Made by a program: the position numbers and the translations under genes. The notes under the pieces were generated by a model. The model was not told the DNA's origin. It did no database searches and saw nothing but the letters and a program-made list of their open reading frames with translations. A stretch of DNA of 6,713 nucleotides from Candidatus Aphodomonas merdavium (GTDB lineage Bacteria > Bacillota > Clostridia > Christensenellales > Aristaeellaceae): the NCBI GenBank assembly GCA_018715585.1, contig DVLH01000300.1, positions 1 through 6,713 on the forward strand, given 5' to 3'. Of this stretch, positions 1 to 4,684 are shown in pieces. Position 1 is the stretch's first letter. Each line of letters opens with the position of its first letter.

Positions 1-564
1 AAAATCCTTCTGTTTCCCTTTCACCATCCCCGCCACGCCGTGTTCCGTTTCAAACGGCTCCTTGTCGATGAAATCAAAGGGCGCGTTGTGGAAACCACAA
101 AAGATAAAAATGGAAACGGCAACCGCAACCAGAACGAGCAGCACCGTTAATCCGCCAGCCACAGCAGCGCTTTGTGACCCCCCATACCCCGGCGTTTGCG
201 ACGCCACCGCAAGTAGGAGGAGCGGTGCTGGTGCGGCAACGCAAAGGAAAGTGCCTATCGCAATGCGTATTGATGCCGATTTTCTCCAGGCGATATAATC
301 GTTTGCCAGCGCGAGGGAAATCCGCCTCGGCTGTGCACCTGCTTCGTCCGCAACCGTTTCGGCCTCCTGGCCGTCCTTCAGCAGAAAATCGGTCGTTACG
401 CCAAAAAGGTCGGCGAGCAACAAGATCTTATCAAGCTCTGGTGTGCTCTGCGCGCTTTCCCATTTGGACACAGCCTGACGGGATACCTGCATCCTTTCCG
501 CCAATTCTTCCTGCGACCATCCGTTCTTCTTTCTCAGCCAGATAATTTTCTCCGCTAAAGCCAT
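1..564 (-). CDS. XRE-family helix-turn-helix regulator with C-terminal membrane domain (partial, runs off left edge)
   Basis: The minus strand is open from ATG at 564 to position 1, giving 188 residues with no stop, so the C-terminus lies outside the window. Residues 5-62 form a Cro/C1-type DNA-binding domain; the recognition helix contains VSRQAVSKWE (27-36), followed by the usual P-E-L-D-K and a DFLL segment. Two hydrophobic segments follow, at about 99-121 and 133-158, and then a soluble tail (FDFIDKEPFETEHG) typical of Firmicutes HTH proteins with a membrane half. A good RBS, GGAGGGG (about 572-578), sits seven bases before the ATG. By family it is a cytoplasmic DNA-binding protein tethered to the membrane, probably sensing envelope state; its target and ligand cannot be read here. 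The divergent gene at 1100 is a possible target, but this is only a guess. Confidence 0.9.
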   Translation of the reverse strand, partial: MALAEKIIWLRKKNGWSQEELAERMQVSRQAVSKWESAQSTPELDKILLLADLFGVTTDFLLKDGQEAETVADEAGAQPRRISLALANDYIAWRKSASIRIAIGTFLCVAAPAPLLLLAVASQTPGYGGSQSAAVAGGLTVLLVLVAVAVSIFIFCGFHNAPFDFIDKEPFETEHGVAGMVKGKQKDF

Positions 565-667
565 GGCATTTCCCCTCCGTTACATCCTGCGCAGGCGCTC
601 GCATCTCCGCTGTAATAGAGAATACCCGTTTTTGCAGTTGCATGCTACCAAGCAAGGCTTGAAACGT

Positions 668-695
668 GGCAACCGCCGGTTGCGGCGCCGTTGCC
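668..695. repeat. GC-rich two-tier inverted repeat in the HTH gene leader
   Basis: GGCAAC (668-673) pairs with GTTGCC (690-695), and inside them GCCG (675-678) pairs with CGGC (683-686) around a GTTG loop. There is no T-run on either side, so it is not a simple intrinsic terminator. It lies about 105 bases upstream of the HTH start codon, within the transcript if the promoter at 828-856 is used. Confidence 0.45.
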
Positions 696-827
696 TTTCG
701 TTATCTTGGGGCTTTTCCTTACAATTCCGGGCGCCCCACTCCGGCGATACGCCCACGGGCAAATCTCCCCCGGCGCCGCCGTAAAACCATCAAAAAATAG
801 TTCCGCCACAACATCCAAACCTTTTTC

Positions 828-856
828 ATTTTATCATGCGGAAATATACGATACAA
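828..856 (-). promoter_or_regulatory. Candidate sigma-A promoter, leftward
   Basis: On the minus strand, TTGTAT (851-856) and TAAAAT (828-833) are separated by 17 bp, with 4/6 and 5/6 matches to consensus. It points toward the HTH regulator and would give a leader of about 255 bases. No better-placed promoter was found nearer to that gene, but a chance match in this AT-rich patch is possible. Confidence 0.4.
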
Positions 857-920
857 CAGGACCGGAAAACAGAACCTTTGCTTTTTGCAATTGCCCGCCG
901 CCGGTGGCGCTTCTCTTGCT

Positions 921-948
921 TTTTTCCCCACATACGCGTATATATAAT
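921..948 (+). promoter_or_regulatory. Candidate sigma-A promoter for the small anchored protein
   Basis: A perfect TATAAT -10 box is at 943-948 inside a TA-rich run. The best-placed -35, TTTTTC (921-926, spacer 16), is poor. Transcription would start near 955, about 145 bases before the ATG at 1100. The weak -35 together with a palindrome at the start site suggests a regulated promoter, though this is an inference. Confidence 0.4.
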
Positions 949-958
949 AACGTGCTAC

Positions 959-974
959 CACGATGATAATCGTG
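959..974. promoter_or_regulatory. Perfect 6-bp palindrome at the predicted transcription start (possible operator)
   Basis: CACGAT (959-964) and ATCGTG (969-974) are perfect inverted repeats separated by GATA. They lie 10 bases after the TATAAT box, where a repressor could block RNA polymerase. The neighbouring HTH regulator is the obvious candidate ligand, but nothing in the sequence proves it. Confidence 0.35.
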
Positions 975-1099
975 CTTGAGGCAGCCTGACAAAGCGGCCT
1001 GCACACAGCAAATCAAACAGCAAACGAGCCGGCCCTCTGCATTTTTCGCACGCAAAAGCGAGCGAAGCACCGTCGTATTGAAGGAAGGCATCCGTTTTT

Positions 1100-1498
1100 A
1101 TGGAAATACTTTTGTGTTTATTCTTCGTGCTTGCCATTGGGGCTTTGCTTTTTCTCCTATACCAAAACGGCCTTCTCGCCGCTCAGTGCAAAAGCGCAAT
1201 CCTCTATGTTGAGTCGTTGCGAGGGACCCGCGCAAGGTTTTCCTCTTGCAACGGCAAAACGGTACGAAGGATCAAAGGAAAGGAGGACAAAGCATACCAG
1301 GTCATTTTCGATTCGCAATTGACCAAAGGAACCGTCTCGATGGAAATTCTTAATTCGGCCAAGCATCCCATCCTTTGCCTGGATGGCGCCACAAAAAGCG
1401 GGACGATCCGCATTGAAAAAGGAAAGCGGTATTTTTTTCTCGTCCATTTTCATTCGGCGACAGGGCAGTATACCATAGACTGGAAAGAAAAAGCGTGA
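1100..1498 (+). CDS. Small membrane-anchored protein with extracytoplasmic domain, function unknown
   Basis: The product is 132 residues. Residues 2-21 form one strongly hydrophobic helix with no lipobox, so it is either a signal anchor or an uncleaved signal peptide. The remaining 110 or so residues are basic and rich in alternating hydrophobic positions, with glycine-turn patterns (TKGTVSMEIL, KSGTIRIEKGKRYFF, SATGQYTIDWK) that suggest a small beta-sandwich. Similar short exported proteins ending in a G-x-Y/F-x-I-x-W strand are known in Firmicutes, but I cannot name a family. The RBS AAGGAAGG (1081-1088) is 11 bases from the ATG, which is rather long. Base composition is less GC-rich than in the genes further right. 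Its only close partner is the divergent HTH gene. Coding status is likely; function is unknown. Confidence 0.75.
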   Translation: MEILLCLFFVLAIGALLFLLYQNGLLAAQCKSAILYVESLRGTRARFSSCNGKTVRRIKGKEDKAYQVIFDSQLTKGTVSMEILNSAKHPILCLDGATKSGTIRIEKGKRYFFLVHFHSATGQYTIDWKEKA

Positions 1499-1820
1499 TT
1501 GACGCCCGGCGACGATAACCACCTGTTTTTCCGCCGGTGCTTTGGGAAAGCAAGAAAATGCCTCGTCCTATACACAGGTTGTCCGCCTTCGCTTTCTAGC
1601 AAATTGCTGGCGGTGAAATGGGAAACTTGCCCAAATAAAGAGCAAAAAATGAACACATCAAAGGCATCCACGAGGGACAGGCAACCGATCAACCTGTGCT
1701 GGAGGACGCCTTAGGCTTGTCCTGCCTAAACAACGCCTCTCCCGTTGCAATGAAGATATCTTCCCCGCCCAGGATATAAGGATTTCTGGTGTCATTTCGC
1801 CTGCCATTGCCGCAATCCGG
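1499..1820. other. Intergenic stretch without a convincing gene
   Basis: Open frames here start at TTG without ribosome sites or antisense to neighbours. Two short hairpins can be seen: TGCTTT/AAAGCA (1538-1552, loop GGG) and TTAGGC/GCCTAA (1711-1729, loop of 7). Neither is followed by a T-run, so I do not call a terminator for the preceding gene. Confidence 0.55.
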
Positions 1821-1821
1821 A

Positions 1822-1848
1822 ACCGCCACGTTTTGGAAATCATACAAT
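1822..1848 (+). promoter_or_regulatory. Candidate sigma-K (mother-cell sporulation) promoter of the collagen-like gene
   Basis: The octamer CATACAAT (1841-1848) matches the CATAnnnT -10 element shared by sigma-E and sigma-K promoters. An AC at 1822-1823, preceded by A, lies exactly 17 bases upstream, as the minimal sigma-K -35 (AC) requires. There is no sigma-E-type ATA at the expected place and no TTGACA-like box, so sigma-K fits best. Transcription would start near 1855, just before the RBS at 1864-1869. Confidence 0.5.
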
Positions 1849-1879
1849 GCGGAAGGATTGAGCGGGAGGTTTTGGTTTG

Positions 1880-2275
1880 ATGCGTTGTAGAAGCGGAAAA
1901 AACCTCATGAACTGCTGCACACCGTGCCAGCGGATCTGCATGCTTCCCGGGCCAGTTGGCTTTCCGGGAGCAGTAGGGCCGCCCGGGCCTACTGGGCCTA
2001 CTGGTGCCGCGGGTGCCCCTGGGCCCACTGGACCCACTGGGCCTACCGGCGCTGCGGGCGCTGCCGGGCCTACCGGGCCTACCGGCGCTGCGGGCGCTGC
2101 CGGGCCTACCGGGCCCACCGGCGCTGCAGGCGCTGCCGGGCCTACCGGGCCCACCGGCGCCGCGGGACCCACCGGCCCCACCGGGGCAACAGGAAGCATC
2201 GAGGCAAATCCTTATATTATATGTCCAGCCAAATGCTGCGCCCGGAGGAGACGGAACCCAGGCAAACCCGTTTGA
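1880..2275 (+). CDS. Collagen-like (Gly-Pro-Thr repeat) N-terminal reading frame
   Basis: This is the piece that is translated if the first frameshift is real: 131 residues from ATG 1880 (132 from TTG 1877). Residues 1-23 include five cysteines (3, 12, 13, 16, 20) directly before the collagen helix, well placed to cross-link a trimer. Residues 24-107 are 28 unbroken G-X-Y triplets, mostly GPT and GAA; Thr in the Y position is typical of bacterial collagens that carry threonine-linked sugars. There is no recognisable signal peptide or LPxTG anchor. After residue 112 (ANPY) the frame leaves the family sequence and ends in an unrelated Cys/Arg-rich tail (CCARRRRNPGKPV), a sign of the frameshift. 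Confidence 0.7.
   Translation: MRCRSGKNLMNCCTPCQRICMLPGPVGFPGAVGPPGPTGPTGAAGAPGPTGPTGPTGAAGAAGPTGPTGAAGAAGPTGPTGAAGAAGPTGPTGAAGPTGPTGATGSIEANPYIICPAKCCARRRRNPGKPV
2030..2164 (+). repeat. 36-bp tandem repeat, about 3.75 copies, encoding GPTGPTGAAGAA
   Basis: Units begin at 2030, 2066, 2102 and 2138, the last one incomplete. Units at 2066 and 2102 differ at only two of 36 bases, both silent, so the array is held nearly identical at the DNA level and probably expands and contracts by slippage or recombination in 12-residue steps without breaking frame. Confidence 0.85.
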
Positions 2276-2362
2276 AACCATTCAACAAGCATTGGCGGTG
2301 GCCCAACCTGGCGGCATTGTGCACCTTTTACGCGGCACTACTCTATTGCGCAACAAATTGCT

Positions 2363-2905
2363 GTGAGCATACCTGGTCTAACCCTGCAAGGCACAGCTGG
2401 GGCAATCATTCTGCTGCAAGCGCCTGTAGTACCTTTCCTGTTAAACGGAGGGGATAACACAATCGATGGGCTTATCATGACCAGCGATAACCCCTATCCT
2501 GTGGAGTTCATCCAGCTTGCCGGAGACCGTAACCAAATCCTAAACTGTCAGATTTATGGGCCGAACCAGGCGGGGGACTCCTCAACATGGGTTGTAAACA
2601 GGGGGTTTGTCGCGCAGGGAAATGTGACGAACCTACTCGTGCGCAACAACGTTTTTCATACGTTACGCCAGGCGGCATATTTAAACCCCGGCTCCACTGG
2701 AACAATCATGATGAACACCGTATATAACACCCGCGGATACGTGGTTGACCAGGCGGTATTTTTGTTTTCCGGGAACTCCTGGGGCCTACCGGCAAACGCC
2801 GTAGACATTGCGCTGCTCGCCGGCACGCTGTCGGGCGCCCCTTACGATCCGCTTTCGGCACTGGAAGCCAGCAACAGCAGCGCCACCATCAGCGATCAGC
2901 GGTGA
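2363..2905 (+). CDS. Beta-helix-like C-terminal fragment of the collagen-like protein
   Basis: This frame encodes 180 residues if begun at GTG 2363, but family-like sequence already starts at 2339 (YSIAQQIAV), and no ribosome site precedes the GTG. It is therefore best read as the 3' part of the broken collagen-like gene, not a separate gene. The residues show repeated Asn- and Val-rich turns (NTIDGLIM, NQILNCQIYG, NLLVRNNVFHTLRQ, GTIMMNTVYN) with spacing typical of right-handed beta-helix coils. There are no obvious pectate-lyase catalytic residues, so a structural or binding role is more likely than enzyme activity. It ends ASNSSATISDQR at a TGA. No T-tailed hairpin follows. Confidence 0.55.
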   Translation: MSIPGLTLQGTAGAIILLQAPVVPFLLNGGDNTIDGLIMTSDNPYPVEFIQLAGDRNQILNCQIYGPNQAGDSSTWVVNRGFVAQGNVTNLLVRNNVFHTLRQAAYLNPGSTGTIMMNTVYNTRGYVVDQAVFLFSGNSWGLPANAVDIALLAGTLSGAPYDPLSALEASNSSATISDQR

Positions 2906-3260
2906 GCCTCCTCATCTCACGCGATTTTGCCAGATGGCGGTTCCCCGGGTGGCCGGTTCACGCCCGGTTGTAGCCGCCCGCTTTCCTGCCGTTGCTTGTC
3001 CCCGCAGCGCTTTTTCAGCGCCGTGCGCTCTCCCCAAGCGCACTTCCGCTCCTTGCCGTCCCGGACGCAATCCTCCCCAGGTTGCGGTTTATCCGTCCCA
3101 AACGCCGATACGCTTCCCGTCAAGCCGGTACCACATGGACGGGCACGGTCGCGGCGGCCCTACGCGCGACAAACGGTCCCTTCCGCCCCCTGTGCCTTTT
3201 TGCCAACGGCCCACATGCCCCTCCCGGCAGAGACAATTTCCTTCCGCGCAAACCGTCTCA
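2906..3260. other. 355-bp GC-rich intergenic stretch, no gene seen
   Basis: Open frames run through here but lack ribosome sites and have Pro/Arg/Ser-biased translations that look like non-coding GC-rich DNA. Small hairpins are present, for example GCGCT/AGCGC (3007-3021) and GTGCGC/GCGCAC (3023-3043, loop of 9). I see no terminator, RNA gene or decayed gene that I can name. Confidence 0.55.
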
Positions 3261-3289
3261 TTGCAGCGTGCGGCAAAATGGTCTATGAT
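3261..3289 (+). promoter_or_regulatory. Sigma-A promoter of the MGMT-like gene
   Basis: TTGCAG (3261-3266) and TATGAT (3284-3289) are separated by exactly 17 bp. Transcription would start near 3296, only about 18 bases before the ATG and just upstream of the RBS, so the leader is very short and leaves no room for RNA-based control. Confidence 0.75.
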
Positions 3290-3313
3290 GGAGTAAGACG
3301 GGAGGCGAAAGCG

Positions 3314-3793
3314 ATGGCAAACGAAGAGAAAAAGGATTTTAACGCGATGCTGCACAAGGATGCGGGCATGCCCAAGGTGCAGCTCGTCACTGACGAAGCG
3401 GTGATCCGCAAATACGGCGGGACAAGGATGTACTTCGCCCCGCCCCTGGCATACGATGCGCTCATGAAATCCATCCCGTACGGAAAGCTTACCACCGTCG
3501 GCGCGATCCGGGCGCATCTGGCAAAGGAAAACCACGCGGACTTTACCGACCCCATCACGGCGGGGATCTTCGTCTCCATTGCCGCATGGGCAAGCCACCA
3601 GCGCACGCAGGACAAAACTCCCTATTGGCGCACGCTGCGCGCCCATGGAGAACTCAACCCCAAATATCCCGGCGGCATCGAAGCGCAGCGGGAAAAGCTG
3701 CAGGCGGAAGGGCATACCATCATTGCCAAAGGCAGGACGCATGCGCGCTATGTCGTGCAGGATTTTGAGAAAAACCTCTTTCCCCTGGATTGA
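3314..3793 (+). CDS. MGMT-family alkyltransferase-like protein lacking the acceptor cysteine
   Basis: The product is 159 residues. Residues 40-134 match the DNA-binding domain of O6-alkylguanine-DNA alkyltransferases: a winged-helix stretch IPYGKLTTVGAIRAHL (54-69), the active-site loop at 102-106, and G-E-L-N-x-K-Y-P-G-G (112-121) with Q-A-E-G at 130-133. The catalytic Pro-Cys-His-Arg is replaced by Pro-Tyr-Trp-Arg (103-106), and the protein has no cysteine at all, so it cannot accept an alkyl group. By analogy with ATL proteins (PWHR) it could bind alkylated guanine and flag it for nucleotide excision repair, but the Tyr-Trp pair is different and the role is inferred. ATG 3314 is chosen for the GGGAGG about 8 bases upstream; a longer in-frame start at 2927 reads through non-coding-like sequence and through the promoter. 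Confidence 0.9.
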   Translation: MANEEKKDFNAMLHKDAGMPKVQLVTDEAVIRKYGGTRMYFAPPLAYDALMKSIPYGKLTTVGAIRAHLAKENHADFTDPITAGIFVSIAAWASHQRTQDKTPYWRTLRAHGELNPKYPGGIEAQREKLQAEGHTIIAKGRTHARYVVQDFEKNLFPLD

Positions 3794-3803
3794 CGCGCGG
3801 AAA

Positions 3804-3830
3804 GCGCCCGGGCAAAGCCCGGCAGGGCGC
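3804..3830 (+). terminator. Strong GC hairpin after the MGMT-like gene, without a T-run
   Basis: CCGGGC (3808-3813) pairs with GCCCGG (3817-3822) around AAA, and an outer GCGC (3804-3807) pairs with GCGC (3827-3830). It starts 10 bases after the stop codon. The lack of a U-tract means it may act as a 3'-end stabiliser or a Rho-assisted site, not a classic intrinsic terminator. Confidence 0.4.
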
Positions 3831-4117
3831 GGCTACAACAGGCCTCAAAACAAATAATGAAGTTACCCAAGCAAACGCCGGAGCAAAAAAGAGCGCGCCA
3901 TGTGGGTTGCCGCCGGACCAGCGCCGTCCTTGCAAGCCGCCATTTTGCGCGCCATAGCTGCCAGCGGGAGGATGCGGCGCAGCTGCGTGCAGCCGCCGCA
4001 TGGCCGAAACAAAGCCAAGGCGCCCGCGCGCACGCCTTGCCGGTTCAAGCCGCAAAAGCAGGAAACGGCGGGCGCTTAGGCCAAGGCGCTTGCTGCGCGG
4101 CTGCAGCTTTGCAAACG
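3831..4117. other. Intergenic stretch rich in inverted repeats
   Basis: No gene is supported; long open frames on both strands overlap the lipoprotein gene or antisense sequence and lack ribosome sites. The stretch holds a two-tier hairpin (3972-4001: ATGCGGCG/CGCCGCAT outside, GCTGC/GCAGC inside) and a 7-bp hairpin CAAGGCG/CGCCTTG (4016-4039). The 9-mer GCGCGCCAT occurs twice, at 3893 and 3947. It could be structured RNA or merely GC-rich spacer. Confidence 0.5.
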
Positions 4118-4146
4118 TTGACCCGCGGAGCATTTTTCCGTAGAAT
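4118..4146 (+). promoter_or_regulatory. Sigma-A promoter of the lipoprotein gene
   Basis: TTGACC (4118-4123) and TAGAAT (4141-4146) lie 17 bp apart, each 5/6 to consensus. Transcription would start near 4153, giving a leader of about 44 bases with AGGAGG at 4183-4188. Confidence 0.8.
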
Positions 4147-4196
4147 AGCCTGGCGGCATTCTTTGGCCGCAACCAATGCAGCAGGAGGGATAGAAA

Positions 4197-4607
4197 ATGA
4201 AAAACGCCTTCCGTTTCGCCGCGATTGTGCTGAGCGTCCTCATGCTCTCCGCCTGCGGCGGCGGGGACGTGCGGCATGCGGCGGTTCTCGCCTGGGAGCC
4301 TTCGCAGCTTTACACCGACCAGGAAATCATGGACGCCATCCGCGTGGCGGAATCCTATTTTGCCAAGGAATTCGACGGCTGCACGCTGGAGGAAATCGGC
4401 TATGTGGGCGACGGCTCTGCCGGAGCGTTCCAGGAATGGGCGGCCCAATACGGCGCCGACGAGGCCATCGTGCTGACCTCCTCGTTCACGACAGGCCCTT
4501 CCGGCGGCGACGGCTCTCTAACCCCCAACGCGACCTATGAGGGCTGGCAATGGATCCTGGTGCGCAGCGGCGGCGGCAGTTGGCGCCACGCCGACCACGG
4601 CTATTGA
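4197..4607 (+). CDS. Conserved lipoprotein of unknown function
   Basis: The product is 136 residues. It begins with a short basic n-region (MKNAFR), a hydrophobic core and a lipobox L-S-A-C (17-20), so Cys20 should be lipidated and the protein held on the outer face of the membrane. The mature part reads YTDQEIMDAIRVAESYF, EFDGCTLEEIGYVGD, YGADEAIVLTSSF, GGDGSLTPNATYEGWQWILVR and ends WRHADHGY. This order of blocks recurs in small clostridial lipoproteins that I recall, but I know of no assigned activity. AGGAGG lies 8 bases before the ATG. It is transcribed alone, between its own promoter and a strong terminator. A role in envelope sensing or protein-protein contact is possible but unproven. 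Confidence 0.88.
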   Translation: MKNAFRFAAIVLSVLMLSACGGGDVRHAAVLAWEPSQLYTDQEIMDAIRVAESYFAKEFDGCTLEEIGYVGDGSAGAFQEWAAQYGADEAIVLTSSFTTGPSGGDGSLTPNATYEGWQWILVRSGGGSWRHADHGY

Positions 4608-4619
4608 CATCGGCACGCC

Positions 4620-4649
4620 AAAAGGCCGCCCCCAAGGGGGCGGCCTTTT
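4620..4649. terminator. Bidirectional intrinsic terminator
   Basis: AAAAGGCCGCCCCC (4620-4633) and GGGGGCGGCCTTTT (4636-4649) are perfect inverted repeats separated by AA, so each strand has a GC-rich stem followed by a T-run. It lies 12 bases after the lipoprotein stop and 35 bases after the stop of the convergent dehydrogenase gene, ending both transcripts. Confidence 0.93.
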
Positions 4650-4684
4650 AGCGCTTTTGCGCGCTTTCCCCGCGCCGCGCAAGC

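Larger units (their letters stand above)
565..1099. other. 535-bp intergenic region with divergent promoter signals and inverted repeats
   Basis: No convincing gene is seen on either strand; the short open frames here lack ribosome sites and have biased, low-complexity translations. The stretch holds a candidate leftward promoter (828-856), a candidate rightward promoter (921-948), a small palindrome just after it (959-974) and a GC-rich two-tier inverted repeat (668-695). This layout fits a divergent control region between the membrane-linked HTH gene and the small anchored protein. Confidence 0.6.
1880..2905 (+). pseudogene. Collagen-like / beta-helix surface protein gene, interrupted by two compensating frameshifts
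   Basis: Read across all frames, this is one gene of about 341 codons. It has a Cys-rich leader, 28 G-X-Y collagen triplets (1949-2200), then a C-terminal domain running from EANPY through YVQPNAAPGGDGTQANPF and YSIAQQIAVSIPGLTLQG to the end ATISDQR. The C-terminal part resembles right-handed beta-helix (pectate-lyase-like) domains of clostridial collagen-like proteins. The frame changes once between 2213 and 2222 and returns at about 2338, where one base is missing between GGCAC and TACTCT. Protein-level continuity is excellent on both sides of each break, so the lesions are recent, are sequencing errors, or are bypassed. RBS GGGAGG is at 1864-1869; TTG at 1877 is an alternative start with tighter spacing. 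By analogy with BclA-type proteins it would sit on the spore or cell surface. Confidence 0.75.

Noticed and set aside
719..1006. Minus-strand 95-codon frame, and the 36-codon MKKVWMLWRNYF peptide inside it
   Set aside because: No ribosome site before either start, and the sequence ends in a low-complexity Arg/Gly run; promoter signals overlap it.
1538..1552. Terminator for the small anchored protein gene
   Set aside because: The 6-bp stem with a GGG loop has no T-run after it on either strand.
1450..1692. Minus-strand 80-codon frame with a hydrophobic start
   Set aside because: TTG start, no RBS, overlaps the end of the small anchored protein gene in antisense.
2030..2164. Possible CRISPR array (36-bp repeats)
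   Set aside because: The repeats are directly adjacent with no spacers and encode regular G-X-Y triplets, so they are part of a collagen-like coding region.
1658..2281. Long minus-strand open frame (207 codons) rich in Gly, Pro, Arg and Ser
   Set aside because: It is antisense to the collagen repeats; the repeat is open on both strands because it is GC-rich and lacks stops. It has no family sequence.
3720..4448. Minus-strand open frame of 242 codons
   Set aside because: It overlaps the ends of two well-supported plus-strand genes in antisense, has no ribosome site and has Arg/Ala-rich composition typical of GC-rich shadow frames.
3857..4540. Plus-strand open frame of 227 codons
   Set aside because: It overlaps the lipoprotein gene in another frame, lacks an RBS and reads through that gene's promoter and RBS.
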